The notes: generated by a model from the sequence alone, not told the origin. A stretch of DNA of 64,000 nt from a marine gamma proteobacterium HTCC2080 (GCA_000169115.1 AAVV01000001.1:310001-374000); one strand, 5' to 3'; numbered from the stretch's first letter, positions 1-8,833 are shown. Made by a program: numbers and translations.

Positions 1-365
1 TGGAAGGGCTGCTGGGCATTGTTTTTAGACCGCTGGCTTGGTTGTTGGGTGTGCCCTGGTCTGAGGCGACAATGGCTGGAAGTCTGATTGGCCAAAAGCT
101 AGTCCTCAACGAATTTGTTGCTTATGTGGCCTACACGGATATCGCTGATCAGTTTTCACCTGTGGCCTCTGCGATTATTATTTTTGCGTTGTGTGGTTTC
201 GCTAATTTATCCTCAATCGCGATTTTATTAGGCGGTTTAGGTGCTATTGCCCCGGCGCGTCGTGATGAGATATCGCGATTTGGATTGCGAGCTTTGCTGG
301 CGGCAACGCTGTCTAATTTAATGAGTGCCGCGCTAGCCGGTCTCTTTCTGTCGCTGGGTTCATAG
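1..365 (+). CDS. nupC: NupC-type concentrative nucleoside transporter, C-terminal part
   Basis: The reading frame is open from the left edge, so the start lies outside the window. What remains is the last ~120 residues, mostly hydrophobic helices. It carries features of the NupC/CNT C-terminus: a stretch beginning [16 protein letters not shown], then [20 protein letters not shown]. In this family that region holds the conserved Asn-Glu-Phe and Gly-Phe-Ala-Asn segments of the transport core. The protein would import nucleosides across the inner membrane by cation symport. Only three bases separate its stop from the next gene, so the two are probably co-transcribed. Subfamily substrate cannot be told from this fragment. 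Confidence 0.85.
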   Translation, partial: EGLLGIVFRPLAWLLGVPWSEATMAGSLIGQKLVLNEFVAYVAYTDIADQFSPVASAIIIFALCGFANLSSIAILLGGLGAIAPARRDEISRFGLRALLAATLSNLMSAALAGLFLSLGS

Positions 366-368
366 ATC

Positions 369-1229
369 ATGTCTCTTAAGGCGTCGGTTCTTCCACTGAT
401 TTCTTGCAAGGACCCCAACTTCCCTCGGCTCTTTGTCGACTCATTGCGAGATTTTGGTTTCGGTGCCTTGGTGGATCACCCGTTAAATATGCCCCGCGTC
501 CGTGCTATTTACGGGGAGTGGCGGGACTATTTTTCTGAGGGCGTTGCTAGCGCTTATGCTATGGACCCTGTCCAGCAGGATGGTTACTTTTCTTTGCAAG
601 TGGCGGAGCATGCCAAGGGCAGTCCTCAGCGCGATTTTAAAGAATATTTCCAGTACTACTCCTGGGGTCGTTGTCCCCCAGAGCTACAAGCCCACCTAAC
701 CGCTCACTTTCATCAGGCCGTTGACTTTGCCGGTGAGCTTTTGGCTCACATCGAGCGCGAGGCTCCGCCAGAAGTGATGATAAATTTGAGTGAGCCCCTA
801 AGCGGTATGATTGAAAGCAGCCGTCAAAGCATGCTGCGCGTACTGCACTATCCGCCAATGCCTGATGAAATGTCAGCGCCTCGGGCTGCGCCCCATGAGG
901 ACATTAACTTACTGACGTTGTTGCCCGCGGCAGATGGACCGGGGCTGGAAATTCGTGCGCGCAATGGCGAATGGATCAAGGCACCCAATCAACCTGAGCA
1001 GCTGCTAGTGAATATTGGAGATATGTTGCAGGAGGCTTTGAGTGGCTGGTTACCCTCTACGACCCACCGGGTGGTTCACAGCCCTAAATCGCAGACTATT
1101 GGGCGCATGTCGTTACCCTTGTTTCTTCATCCACGACCCGAGGTAAAACTGTCGGCTCGCTACACGGCAGAAAGCTATCTGCAGGAGCGATTGAGTGAAT
1201 TGGGTGTGCTACCGGCCTCGTCTACCTAA
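369..1229 (+). CDS. Fe(II)/2-oxoglutarate-type oxygenase, isopenicillin N synthase family
   Basis: This is a 286-residue soluble protein of the isopenicillin N synthase/2OG oxygenase fold. The iron-binding facial triad is visible: H176 and D178 in APHEDINLLTLL, and the distal H233 in STTHRVV. The Arg-x-Ser pair that binds the co-substrate carboxylate is R246/S248 (GRMSLPLF). The N-terminal segment with FGFGALVDH resembles the family's DIOX_N region. The length is somewhat short for the family (about 300-350). The substrate cannot be read from the sequence. The gene follows the nucleoside transporter by 3 bp, a hint only that it may act on a nucleoside- or base-like compound. It is followed 59 bp later by modABC. 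Confidence 0.85.
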   Translation: MSLKASVLPLISCKDPNFPRLFVDSLRDFGFGALVDHPLNMPRVRAIYGEWRDYFSEGVASAYAMDPVQQDGYFSLQVAEHAKGSPQRDFKEYFQYYSWGRCPPELQAHLTAHFHQAVDFAGELLAHIEREAPPEVMINLSEPLSGMIESSRQSMLRVLHYPPMPDEMSAPRAAPHEDINLLTLLPAADGPGLEIRARNGEWIKAPNQPEQLLVNIGDMLQEALSGWLPSTTHRVVHSPKSQTIGRMSLPLFLHPRPEVKLSARYTAESYLQERLSELGVLPASST

Positions 1230-1288
1230 GCCTGCCCTGTGAATCCACGTGCTTCATATCTGAGGTTTTTTGGAATCGAGGGGCAGGT

Positions 1289-2065
1289 ATGGCGAGTTTG
1301 ATCATACGATGGGCTGGACGCCTAGCACTGTTAGTCTCATGTCTGCATGGGGTGGCCACCTACGCCGAGCAGTCACTTGAGAAACCCTTGGTGGTTGCGG
1401 TGGCAGCTAATTTTGCTGGCGCTGCTGAGCAGTTGGCGGCAGATTTTACGAATAAGACCGGGGTGCCCATCAGGCTTGTCATTGGTTCTACGGGCTTGCT
1501 TTATGCGCAAATTACGCAGGGCGCTCCGGTAGATCTATTTTTGGCGGCAGACACCGATCGCCCTCTGGCGTTGGTTACCCAGAACTTTGGGGTTGACCAG
1601 AGCTACGCTGTATATACCCGAGGCCGGATTGTGTTGTGGGTTCCCGGTGCTGAAGATGTCCCCGATCCTGAAGCGTTCTTGACCGTTGTTGATAGTGTGG
1701 CCCTTGCCAATCCGTTACTGGCACCTTACGGGCGGGCGGCGTCTGAGGTCATGGCGCGCTTTCCAGGGCAGTCAGCGGGCTTGCGGGTGGTTAGAGGCCA
1801 AAATATTGGCTCGACTTTTACTCAGATCGCATCAGGGGCAGTTCCCGGCGGTTTTGTCGCCCTTTCCCAAGTCTTGGCTAAAGACATTTCACGACAACAC
1901 TATCGGGTTATACCTGAGGAGTGGCATCAACCTATTGAACAAGCGCTAGTGGTTGTAAACAATCAAGACATGCATCCCGCCGCACAAAGTTTCAGAGATT
2001 TCCTTTTATCTAAAAAGGCCTCGGTTATGCTGGGTGCTCTGGGCTATGTGGTAGAGGGAGGGTGA
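1289..2065 (+). CDS. modA: Molybdate ABC transporter, periplasmic binding protein
   Basis: This 258-residue protein has a signal peptide (about residues 1-26, ending ATYA-EQ). It is followed by the ModA fold, with VAVAANFAGAAEQLA near the mature N-terminus, GSTGLLYAQITQGAPVDLFLAA in the middle, and the later NPLLAPYGRAA segment. ModA binds molybdate (or tungstate) in the periplasm and delivers it to ModBC. A purine-rich stretch (gaggggcaggt) just ahead of the ATG serves as ribosome-binding site. Its stop lies 8 bases before the preferred modB ATG. Molybdate import makes sense here because a molybdenum enzyme (46917-48452) is encoded in the same window. I saw no modE gene or clear ModE site. 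Confidence 0.95.
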   Translation: MASLIIRWAGRLALLVSCLHGVATYAEQSLEKPLVVAVAANFAGAAEQLAADFTNKTGVPIRLVIGSTGLLYAQITQGAPVDLFLAADTDRPLALVTQNFGVDQSYAVYTRGRIVLWVPGAEDVPDPEAFLTVVDSVALANPLLAPYGRAASEVMARFPGQSAGLRVVRGQNIGSTFTQIASGAVPGGFVALSQVLAKDISRQHYRVIPEEWHQPIEQALVVVNNQDMHPAAQSFRDFLLSKKASVMLGALGYVVEGG

Positions 2066-2073
2066 TAAGCAGC

Positions 2074-2757
2074 ATGAATATTGATTGGCAGGCCTTCTTG
2101 CTAACGGCGCAGCTGGCGGGTTTGACCACAGTCATTTTGTTGGTTCTGGCGACACCTCTGGCCTGGTGGTTGGCGCATTCTCAGCGGCCCTGGATTGGCT
2201 GGGTCGAGGCCTTGATTGCCTTGCCTTTGGTGCTGCCCCCCACGGTCATAGGTTTCTATCTGCTTCTGTTGTTTGCACCCGAAAGTGGCCCCGGAGCCTG
2301 GTGGTTTAGTCTCACAGGTGAGCCTCTGAATTTTAGTTTTACAGGCTTGGTCATTGCTTCAGTAATTTATTCCCTGCCTTTTGCAACACAACCGATTCAA
2401 GGTGCCTTTTCTAGTGTTAGTTCGGGCGTACTTGAGGCCGGAGCGACCTTGGGTGCGTCGCCACTGGACCGTTTTTTTCGCTTGGTTTTGCCACTGTCTA
2501 GGCGGGGGTATCTCACAGCGGCAGTATTGGTGTTTGCACACACTTTGGGCGAGTTCGGAGTGGTATTGATGATTGGCGGCAATATACCGGGTGAGACTCG
2601 CGTGATCTCAGTGGCGCTTTATGAGGCTGTAGAAACCCTAAATTACGGCAGCGCCCACACCATGGCCGCTATTTTGCTGGCATTTTCTTTTGTCGTACTA
2701 CTGGTGGTCTATGCACTAAATCGTCGTTTTTCTTTCCGCTTGGGATCGGGAGTTTAA
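2074..2757 (+). CDS. modB: Molybdate ABC transporter, permease subunit
   Basis: This is an inner-membrane permease of about 227 residues with five or six hydrophobic helices. It carries the ABC permease cytoplasmic loop (EAGATLGASPLDRFFRLVLP), which contacts ModC. LPLVLPPTVIGFYLL and AHTLGEFGVVLMIGGNIPG are typical of ModB. I chose the ATG at 2074. A strong purine-rich ribosome-binding site (gagggagg, 2054-2061) sits 12 bases upstream of it. The alternative GTG at 2062, overlapping the modA stop, is directly abutted by that same site and would be too close. ModC follows after 4 bases. Confidence 0.95.
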   Translation: MNIDWQAFLLTAQLAGLTTVILLVLATPLAWWLAHSQRPWIGWVEALIALPLVLPPTVIGFYLLLLFAPESGPGAWWFSLTGEPLNFSFTGLVIASVIYSLPFATQPIQGAFSSVSSGVLEAGATLGASPLDRFFRLVLPLSRRGYLTAAVLVFAHTLGEFGVVLMIGGNIPGETRVISVALYEAVETLNYGSAHTMAAILLAFSFVVLLVVYALNRRFSFRLGSGV

Positions 2758-2761
2758 AGCG

Positions 2762-3841
2762 ATGGCGGTATTGCGCATTGATCTCGAAAAAAACCTCGGC
2801 GATTTTTCTCTTCAAATCACGCAGGCGTTAAATATTCATACAGTTCTTGGGGTTCTCGGTAATAACGGCGCGGGGAAAACTACCCTGCTTAGGCTGCTGG
2901 CAGGATTAGATCCCATCGAACGTGGCGTCATTGAATTTGGCAACAGTACTTGGTTGGACAGCAATCGAGGCATTTTTGTGCCGCCACACAAGCGTCGCAT
3001 CGGCATGGTTTTTCAAGACGCCCGTTTATTCCCTCATCTCACGGTGGAGGGTAATTTAAACTTTGCCGCCGACCGTGCGGCGGGCCAGTTGTTACCCCGT
3101 ACTGAGGTGATTAGCGCGTTAGGCATCGAGGGATTACTCCCGCGCACACCTGAAGGGCTGTCCGGGGGCGAGCGTCAGCGTGTAGCACTTGCGCGAGCAC
3201 TCATGAGTGCTCCTCAGCTACTGCTTCTCGATGAACCGCTTTCGGCGGTGGACATGGGCTATCGGGTCGAATTGATGCCTTACTTGCGTCGAGTGATCGA
3301 CCGTTTCCACATTCCCACCGTCTACGTTGCCCATACTCTCGATGAGTTGACTCAGCTGGCTGATCAGCTGCTGGTGCTTCGTGAGGGGAGGTGCGCGGCG
3401 TTGGGTTCGGTGACTGAAGTTTTAGTGCAGCTCGATTTACCCGAGGTGGCCAGTCGAGAGCAGGCTAGCTCCATTATTACCGCACAGGTGACTTCCCATG
3501 ATCTTGATTATCAGCTCACAAGCCTGACTCTGGGAGGGCAGTCGTTATCCCTCTCGGGCTTGGTTGCTATGCCCGGCGCCGATGTTCGTGTACGCGTTTT
3601 CGCAACGGATGTCGCTATTGCTTTACTAAAGCCCGAAGGCATCTCTATTCGCAATGTTTTACCTGCGGTGGTAACGGCTATTCGAGTCGATGGGGCATCG
3701 CCCTTTGCAGATGTGTTGGTCGCAGTAGATGGGCAAAGTCTTCGTGTGCGTATGACCCGAGCATCACTGGATGAATTAAATCTAACGGAGTCTCAACCAG
3801 TTTTTGCCTTACTCAAGACCGCGTCAATCGCTTCAGACTGA
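2762..3841 (+). CDS. modC: Molybdate ABC transporter, ATP-binding subunit
   Basis: This 359-residue ATPase has Walker A at residues 33-41 (GNNGAGKTT), a Q-loop (VFQDARLFPHL), signature LSGGE at 133-137, Walker B LLLLDE at 153-158, and H-loop VAHTLDE. The C-terminal ~70 residues form a mop/TOBE domain, which binds oxyanion in ModC proteins. It energises molybdate uptake with ModA and ModB. It ends the modABC operon. Its last 9 bases overlap the 3' end of the convergent transporter gene on the other strand, so there is no room for a terminator between them. Confidence 0.95.
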   Translation: MAVLRIDLEKNLGDFSLQITQALNIHTVLGVLGNNGAGKTTLLRLLAGLDPIERGVIEFGNSTWLDSNRGIFVPPHKRRIGMVFQDARLFPHLTVEGNLNFAADRAAGQLLPRTEVISALGIEGLLPRTPEGLSGGERQRVALARALMSAPQLLLLDEPLSAVDMGYRVELMPYLRRVIDRFHIPTVYVAHTLDELTQLADQLLVLREGRCAALGSVTEVLVQLDLPEVASREQASSIITAQVTSHDLDYQLTSLTLGGQSLSLSGLVAMPGADVRVRVFATDVAIALLKPEGISIRNVLPAVVTAIRVDGASPFADVLVAVDGQSLRVRMTRASLDELNLTESQPVFALLKTASIASD

Positions 3842-4735
3842 TGAGTCGGTTGGTCGCTGCCAATGTTGCATGGCGAGCCCTGCAAGAATCATTGCTAACC
3901 CCACCAACGTTGAGCCTCTAATAACCTCATCTAATATTGCCCAAATTAAAATCAAGGACAGTGGTGGCGACAAAAAGATTAGCGTTGAAATACGCGCGGT
4001 ATTTTGCGTCAGCTTCATGGCTTTGAGCCAAAGAATAAAGCTCAATCCCATTTCAAAGAAGCCAATGTAGAGGCCGCCCGCCAAAGCCTGCCAGGGCAGG
4101 TTGACCAAACTCCCGGTGAACCCGGCTATGGTGAGCAGCACCGCCGTCGCAGAAGTGAACCCAATGAATAACCCTTGAATCGGAGGCGTATTGATGCGTG
4201 TATTGCCGATCCAGTACAGCGCCCACAAAACCGTTGAGCTCATAGCCAGCCCTACGCCTGTGGGGTCGGATAATTCAAAGGACAGCACATCCCCTCGGGT
4301 TGCTATGACAAAAACACCGCAGTAGCTGACGGCTGCACAGCCAATATCCCGCCGCTGCAACGCTTGTCCCAGCAGTGGCACTGCAAGCAAAGGAAGCACT
4401 AATCCCCAGGTATAATTGATGGCCATAGCTTCCTGAGCGGGCAACTTGGCATAGGCGCCAAACAACAAAAAATAGTACAGCGTTGGATTGATTAAACCCA
4501 AAGCTAAGAGCCGTAACCACTCTGACGCGGTGATTTCGCTCAGCCTTCTCAGATCACCTGAGATCAATAAAATGCCACCTAGAAAAAGCCATGAGGTAAC
4601 GCTCGCCAGTGTGACTAAAGTCAGGGGCGTGACAAAATCGAGACTGAGATTAAAAGCCGTTGCGACCGTACTCCAAAGTACGACGGCTCCTAAACCAAAC
4701 ACGACGGCCTGTTTGTCAGATGCTTGAGAATTCAT
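3833..4735 (-). CDS. DMT-superfamily (EamA) transporter, likely an exporter
   Basis: This 300-residue protein is almost wholly hydrophobic, with about ten helices arranged as two EamA repeats. The first repeat begins near VLWSTVATAFNLSL; the second begins near STVLWALYWIGNTR. Drug/metabolite transporters of this type usually export amino acids or other small metabolites. The substrate is not identifiable from the sequence. It lies 21 bp downstream of the rhodanese lipoprotein gene on the same strand, so the two are probably one transcription unit. I see no good ribosome-binding site ahead of the ATG, which would fit coupling to the upstream gene. Confidence 0.85.
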   Translation of the reverse strand: MNSQASDKQAVVFGLGAVVLWSTVATAFNLSLDFVTPLTLVTLASVTSWLFLGGILLISGDLRRLSEITASEWLRLLALGLINPTLYYFLLFGAYAKLPAQEAMAINYTWGLVLPLLAVPLLGQALQRRDIGCAAVSYCGVFVIATRGDVLSFELSDPTGVGLAMSSTVLWALYWIGNTRINTPPIQGLFIGFTSATAVLLTIAGFTGSLVNLPWQALAGGLYIGFFEMGLSFILWLKAMKLTQNTARISTLIFLSPPLSLILIWAILDEVIRGSTLVGLAMILAGLAMQHWQRPTDSSV

Positions 4736-4756
4736 GGGGGACTAAGGCGGCGCACC

Positions 4757-5128
4757 TTAAGGCGTTATAGCCTGCTCAAGCGCCGCGGATAATTGTACAT
4801 AGCTGCCGCCATTAGTGACTTGGGTGTAGCCCTCGGCTTGCAGCGCTGCAGTAGCGATACCCGAGCGATTACCACTCCGGCAGTAAAGTACGAGAGGCGC
4901 ATCGCTAGGCAGTGCCAGGGCAGCGACCCCGGCGACGATATCGGTGTGGACGATAGTAAGCGCATCAGGCAGAGCCCCCCCGGCGATTTCAACCGGCGTT
5001 CTTACGTCGATGACCGTCGCACCGGCAATAATCCGTGCAACGGCATTTTGCGTGTTGTCATCGGGCATTTTAGCGTCTCCACAGGCCGACAATAAAAGGA
5101 ATAGCAGTCCAAAAAACGGTAGCTTCAT
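4757..5128 (-). CDS. Rhodanese-domain lipoprotein
   Basis: This 123-residue protein starts with a lipoprotein signal ending in the lipobox LSAC, making Cys16 the lipidated residue. A single rhodanese domain follows. It has the substrate-entry segment VIDVRTPVE (about 39-47) and the active-site loop with Cys83 in CRSGNRSG. Single-domain rhodaneses carry persulfide sulfur on that Cys. Here it would act in the periplasm, anchored to a membrane. A good ribosome-binding site (aggag) lies about 10 bases before the start. It is divergent from the phospholipase-like gene at 5273. The physiological sulfur donor and acceptor are unknown. Confidence 0.9.
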   Translation of the reverse strand: MKLPFFGLLFLLLSACGDAKMPDDNTQNAVARIIAGATVIDVRTPVEIAGGALPDALTIVHTDIVAGVAALALPSDAPLVLYCRSGNRSGIATAALQAEGYTQVTNGGSYVQLSAALEQAITP

Positions 5129-5272
5129 AGTGGGTTGATCTCCTGTAATACACGATAGAGCGTAAGACTATCGTCGGATCAAGACTTTTGGCTCCACGCC
5201 AGTTTACCCTGACTTGTATTACAACCTTAAAACTGCGAGTTTGGCTAATCTTTTGAGCGATGGAGTGCGCTG

Positions 5273-6583
5273 ATGCGATCTGTCTTTTTGGCGATATCTT
5301 TAATAGCGTGTCATCAGGCAGCAGCTTGGTCGGACCATGCCAGTCTTGCGTGGCCCATGCTACGCACAGATGCCACATTGATGCAGCCCAGAGTCGTGGT
5401 TGAGCCCCTAGACGTTTTTTTAAAGGCCGAAGCAGCAGGTATTGCTGACGTTTTGGCGCGGCTAGAGATCGAAATGATTGAAGGCAATCCAGAGTACCCA
5501 CCGACGCCCGTGGAGCTCACCTTTAACGGGTCAAATAAAACAGATTTTCAAGGGCGGTTTATTGCCGCACTCAGAATCAGTCCACGCTTAGATTACGGGC
5601 TTTACCGTCAAGTGATGGCTGGTGATGTCATTTCGTCTGAGGCAAAAACTTTAGGCTGGTCAGACCTTTCCTATTTACCCAGTGGAGACTCGGTACAGGA
5701 GCGCGCCTATTTATCACTCACTGTGGGGGCACTCGTTAGCCCTGCTTATATTCTAGCCAGCGCCAGTGATGAGCCTGACTTGGGTATGGATGTGGGGCTA
5801 TACAGTAACAACGACACCGACGTGGGGGCTCGATACGGGCTGGGAGAACAACCCTTTGGTAATCCTAATCTTCCTTACGGTTCCCAGGCACCGCTTCATA
5901 TGGGTTTCTACCATTTGGACGCGGTTACTCAGCTTGCGCAGCCCAGCCTCAAGCGAACGTTACCGCTGTGGCGGATTAAACAATATGAAGAGTTGGCACG
6001 CTTAGCTTTTGCCACCGGGCATGAGTATTGGGGTTGGCGATTCATGGGTTGGGCGCTGCATTACGTTGGCGACCTGACTCAGCCTTACCATACGGATCCG
6101 CTGCCCGGGGTCGACCTGTTGTCTGCCTTATGGTCGGTGGTGATGGGCGAAACAAATGATCTGATTCAACTTGTTTCCAATCGCCACGGCGTGCTGGAGT
6201 CCTATCAATATCGTCGAGTCTTGGCGCTTATGCAGGAAGGGGCCTGGCAGGCGCCTTTGCTTTTGGCAATCTCCGAACCTCAGACAGCGTGCTTTACGCC
6301 AGAGGGCGTCGTATCAGATTTGACTGCACAGTCAGTCGCACTGGGGCCTGGTTTGGATGAAACTTTATCAAAGCGAGTGCCCGCGCTTTATGTGAGTGAC
6401 CCTGCTTTTGAATGGGTGGGCTATGAACTTGAGGCCGATGTGGTTGCACTGATCAATGCTCAGGGGGGTGACTCGGCCATTGAAGCCCTTGATAACGAGT
6501 TAGAGCGCCACCTTCGACGGTTTTCATATTATTTACAGGGCTGGATTACCCACACGAGAACCTTAGAACTTGGTGCAGGTTAG
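5273..6583 (+). CDS. Secreted zinc-dependent phospholipase C / S1-P1 nuclease-like protein
   Basis: This 436-residue exported protein has a signal peptide of about 18 residues ending QAAA. The mature chain would then begin with Trp19 (AAA-WSDHASL). In zinc phospholipase C and S1/P1 nucleases the free N-terminal Trp is itself a zinc ligand, so cleavage exactly here supports the family call. A histidine-rich helix pair follows around GHEYWGWRFMGWALHYVGDL and TQPYHTDP, matching the family's zinc-binding helices. It would hydrolyse phosphodiesters (phospholipid head groups or nucleic acid) outside the cytoplasm. The protein is longer than bacterial PLC-type enzymes (about 250-300), with extra sequence between residues 90 and 220. 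The substrate class is open. Confidence 0.75.
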   Translation: MRSVFLAISLIACHQAAAWSDHASLAWPMLRTDATLMQPRVVVEPLDVFLKAEAAGIADVLARLEIEMIEGNPEYPPTPVELTFNGSNKTDFQGRFIAALRISPRLDYGLYRQVMAGDVISSEAKTLGWSDLSYLPSGDSVQERAYLSLTVGALVSPAYILASASDEPDLGMDVGLYSNNDTDVGARYGLGEQPFGNPNLPYGSQAPLHMGFYHLDAVTQLAQPSLKRTLPLWRIKQYEELARLAFATGHEYWGWRFMGWALHYVGDLTQPYHTDPLPGVDLLSALWSVVMGETNDLIQLVSNRHGVLESYQYRRVLALMQEGAWQAPLLLAISEPQTACFTPEGVVSDLTAQSVALGPGLDETLSKRVPALYVSDPAFEWVGYELEADVVALINAQGGDSAIEALDNELERHLRRFSYYLQGWITHTRTLELGAG

Positions 6584-6684
6584 CCTTGATGGCTACCGAT
6601 CTAATTCATGGGATGTGGCAAAGCCGTTTCATGGGTAAAGTTTAGTAACATGCTCCAGCTCTGCCCGGTGAGTAAGGAAATACG

Positions 6685-7260
6685 ATGCTGTTAAGACATT
6701 TGATACTGGTGATTTTTTGTTGGGGTGGTGTTGCTCTATCCAGTGCTGTGCTGGCACAAGAAGGTGAAGCCGACGCCGAGAAAGAGCCGTTAATGGGTCC
6801 GGTCATACCCGACTATGGTCCGGTTTTAATACCCCCGGCGGGCTTTTACAGTCTGGATGCCGAAACACATTACAAGGTTTCCATTGATATAGGGAAAACC
6901 GCGGACTTTCCAGGGGATAGAAATCTTAAACTCACCTCAGTGGCACGGTTTCTCAACATGTATGCTCAGCAGGGCATTCCCAAGGAAAATATTGAATTTG
7001 CCGTTATTGTCCATGGCATGGCCGCCAATGACCTATTGTCAGACGAGGCCTATCAAGCGCGGTTCAATGATCCCAACCCGAACACGGAGCTGCTAAATCA
7101 GTTACAGGACGCTGGAGTGAAAATTTATTTATGCGGTCAGACCGCGGCGTTTCGTAAAATTGGCTGGGGCGAGATCCGCCCTGAAGTTGTTATCGCTTTG
7201 TCTGCCATGGGTGCCCATGTGCGTTTGCAGCACGAGGGTTTTACCCTCATCCCGTTTTAA
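6685..7260 (+). CDS. Exported DsrE/DsrF-like protein
   Basis: This 191-residue protein has a cleavable signal peptide (about residues 1-24, ending VLAQ). A linker follows, then a DsrE-fold domain from about residue 62 to the end. Cys150 in the sequence KIYLCGQTA sits at the position of the conserved cysteine of DsrE/DsrF-like proteins. The preceding segment FAVIVHGMAA fits the family's second strand. Such periplasmic relatives are usually called intracellular sulfur oxidation-like, but their reaction is not established. The gene leads a tight unit with the HIT and dtd genes. Its ribosome-binding site (aaggaaa) is well placed. Confidence 0.8.
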   Translation: MLLRHLILVIFCWGGVALSSAVLAQEGEADAEKEPLMGPVIPDYGPVLIPPAGFYSLDAETHYKVSIDIGKTADFPGDRNLKLTSVARFLNMYAQQGIPKENIEFAVIVHGMAANDLLSDEAYQARFNDPNPNTELLNQLQDAGVKIYLCGQTAAFRKIGWGEIRPEVVIALSAMGAHVRLQHEGFTLIPF

Positions 7261-7264
7261 TCCA

Positions 7265-7684
7265 ATGGCGGTTGCTAGCTTTCAACTCGATCCGCGGCTA
7301 GCTGCCGATACTCATCCCGTTGTTCGTTGGGGTCTCAGTGACGTCCTGCTGATGGATGATGCGCGGTTTCCCTGGGTCGTACTTGTGCCGCGGATTGCCG
7401 GAGTGACGGAGTGGTTTGATCTGTCAGAGGTTCAGCAGGCGACGCTGCTAAACGAGACTCTGGTTCTCGGTAAGGCCATGCAGCGAGTGTTTAGTGCTGA
7501 AAAAATGAACACTGCGGCGCTGGGTAATATTGTTTCACAGCTGCACGTTCATGTTGTTGCTCGTTATGCCACCGATGAGGCATGGCCCGCACCGGTATGG
7601 GGTGTCGGAACAGCTAAGCTTTATGACACTGTGGCGCGGGGGCATATTATTGATCGGCTTAGTCGTGAGTTACCGGGGCTGTGA
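7265..7684 (+). CDS. HIT-family hydrolase/transferase with incomplete histidine triad
   Basis: This is a 139-residue protein of the histidine-triad fold. The triad reads H94-V-H96-V-V98. The first two histidines are present, including the middle one that acts as nucleophile in Fhit-type enzymes, but the third is Val. Related short HIT proteins of Proteobacteria also show altered triads, so this may be a subfamily trait. I chose the ATG at 7265, 5 bases after the DsrE stop, because a longer frame upstream would run through the DsrE gene. Its TGA overlaps the GTG start of dtd. HIT proteins generally act on nucleotide phosphoramidates or dinucleotides; the substrate here is unknown. Confidence 0.85.
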   Translation: MAVASFQLDPRLAADTHPVVRWGLSDVLLMDDARFPWVVLVPRIAGVTEWFDLSEVQQATLLNETLVLGKAMQRVFSAEKMNTAALGNIVSQLHVHVVARYATDEAWPAPVWGVGTAKLYDTVARGHIIDRLSRELPGL

Positions 7685-8121
7685 GATGCTTGATTCAAAG
7701 GGTCGTTGAGGCTGCTGTTGATGTGGATGCTGAGCGCGTCGGCGCGATTGGGTCAGGTCTTTTAGTTTTTGTGGGGTTTGAAAAAGACGACGATAGTGGA
7801 CGAATCAACCGCATGGGTGAACGTCTCCTTGGGTATCGGGTTTTTAGTGACAATGAGGATCGTATGAATCGCTCGATACGAGATGTCGCTGGGGATCTCT
7901 TATTGGTTTCTCAGTTCACATTAGCGGCTGATACAAAGAAGGGTACGCGCCCGAGCTTTTCAAGCGCCGCAGAACCTGCGGCTGCACGTGGTTTTTTCGA
8001 TGACTTTGTTACATTAATGAAGGCCCAGCATGAGGGCCATATTGCAACAGGGCGCTTCGGCGCCAACATGCAGGTTAGCTTGATCAACGATGGCCCTGTT
8101 ACATTTCTCTTAGAGACCTGA
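7681..8121 (+). CDS. dtd: D-aminoacyl-tRNA deacylase
   Basis: This 146-residue protein is the standard length for Dtd. It removes D-amino acids (and Gly mischarged on tRNA-Ala) from tRNAs. The two family hallmarks are present: SQFTLAADTKKGTRPSFS, which holds the SQxT active-site loop, and NDGPVTFLL near the C-terminus, which carries the Gly-Pro motif that excludes L-amino acids. Translation should start at the GTG at 7681, overlapping the HIT stop by four bases (GTGA). The resulting N-terminus (RCLIQRVVEAAV) aligns with the usual family start, and no in-frame ATG is nearby. Confidence 0.95.
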   Translation: MRCLIQRVVEAAVDVDAERVGAIGSGLLVFVGFEKDDDSGRINRMGERLLGYRVFSDNEDRMNRSIRDVAGDLLLVSQFTLAADTKKGTRPSFSSAAEPAAARGFFDDFVTLMKAQHEGHIATGRFGANMQVSLINDGPVTFLLET

Positions 8122-8137
8122 TTGATGCCTTTGCACA

Positions 8138-8833
8138 ATGCTGTCTGACCCAAACAGTTCCGAACCAAACTACGTCCGCCGTGGTTTTCTCGATGCGTTG
8201 ATTCTCGTTATACCCGCGATCCCCTTTGCCTTGGTTTTTGGTCTGGCCGTGCGGGAATCGGGAGTCGCGATCTGGCTGGGCTGGAGTTCGTCTCCCATAA
8301 TGTTTTCAGGGGCGGCACAGATTACATTGATTACGCTTTTGGGGGAGGGCGCATCGATAGCCGCCGCTGCCACAGCAGCACTGGTGGTGGGTGCCAGGCA
8401 TTTGTTTTATTCGTTCTCAATGGCGCCGGTCATGCAACGTCAGCCATCATGGTTTCGCTGGTTTGCGCCTTATATGTTGGTCGACCAGGTCTTTGCGTTG
8501 TGTGTGGGCAAGCAAGACTTACCCGCAGCCGATTTCCGCCGGTATTACCTCGCGGCGGGTATGACCTTTTGGATTTTTTGGATGACCTTCACAGCGCTGG
8601 GCCTGTTTGTGGGGCCGGTGTTGCCCCCCGGGCTGGATATTACCTTTGCAACACCCGTTTTATTTATGGGGCTTTTGGTCACCACAATTGATAGCTGGCA
8701 AAAAGCGGCGGTGGCGGTCTTCGCTATGGGGGTGACTTTTTTATTGGCCGATATGCCTAGCCGAAGTGGTTTGCTGGTTGCGGCATTAGCAGGGCTCGTT
8801 TTAGGGCTGGTGCTTGAGCGTTTTCGCCGATGA
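8138..8833 (+). CDS. azlC: AzlC-family branched-chain amino acid exporter, large subunit
   Basis: This 231-residue integral membrane protein is of the AzlC family, with about six helices. Family features are the early segment FALVFGLAVRESG, the AAQITLITLL helix and ALVVGARHLFYS. AzlC works with the small partner AzlD to export branched-chain amino acids (LIV-E type). The ATG at 8138 has no obvious ribosome-binding site, and the ATG 14 bases earlier is in another frame. It lies 16 bp after dtd, and its stop overlaps azlD (ATGA). I saw no regulator beside it. Confidence 0.85.
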   Translation: MLSDPNSSEPNYVRRGFLDALILVIPAIPFALVFGLAVRESGVAIWLGWSSSPIMFSGAAQITLITLLGEGASIAAAATAALVVGARHLFYSFSMAPVMQRQPSWFRWFAPYMLVDQVFALCVGKQDLPAADFRRYYLAAGMTFWIFWMTFTALGLFVGPVLPPGLDITFATPVLFMGLLVTTIDSWQKAAVAVFAMGVTFLLADMPSRSGLLVAALAGLVLGLVLERFRR

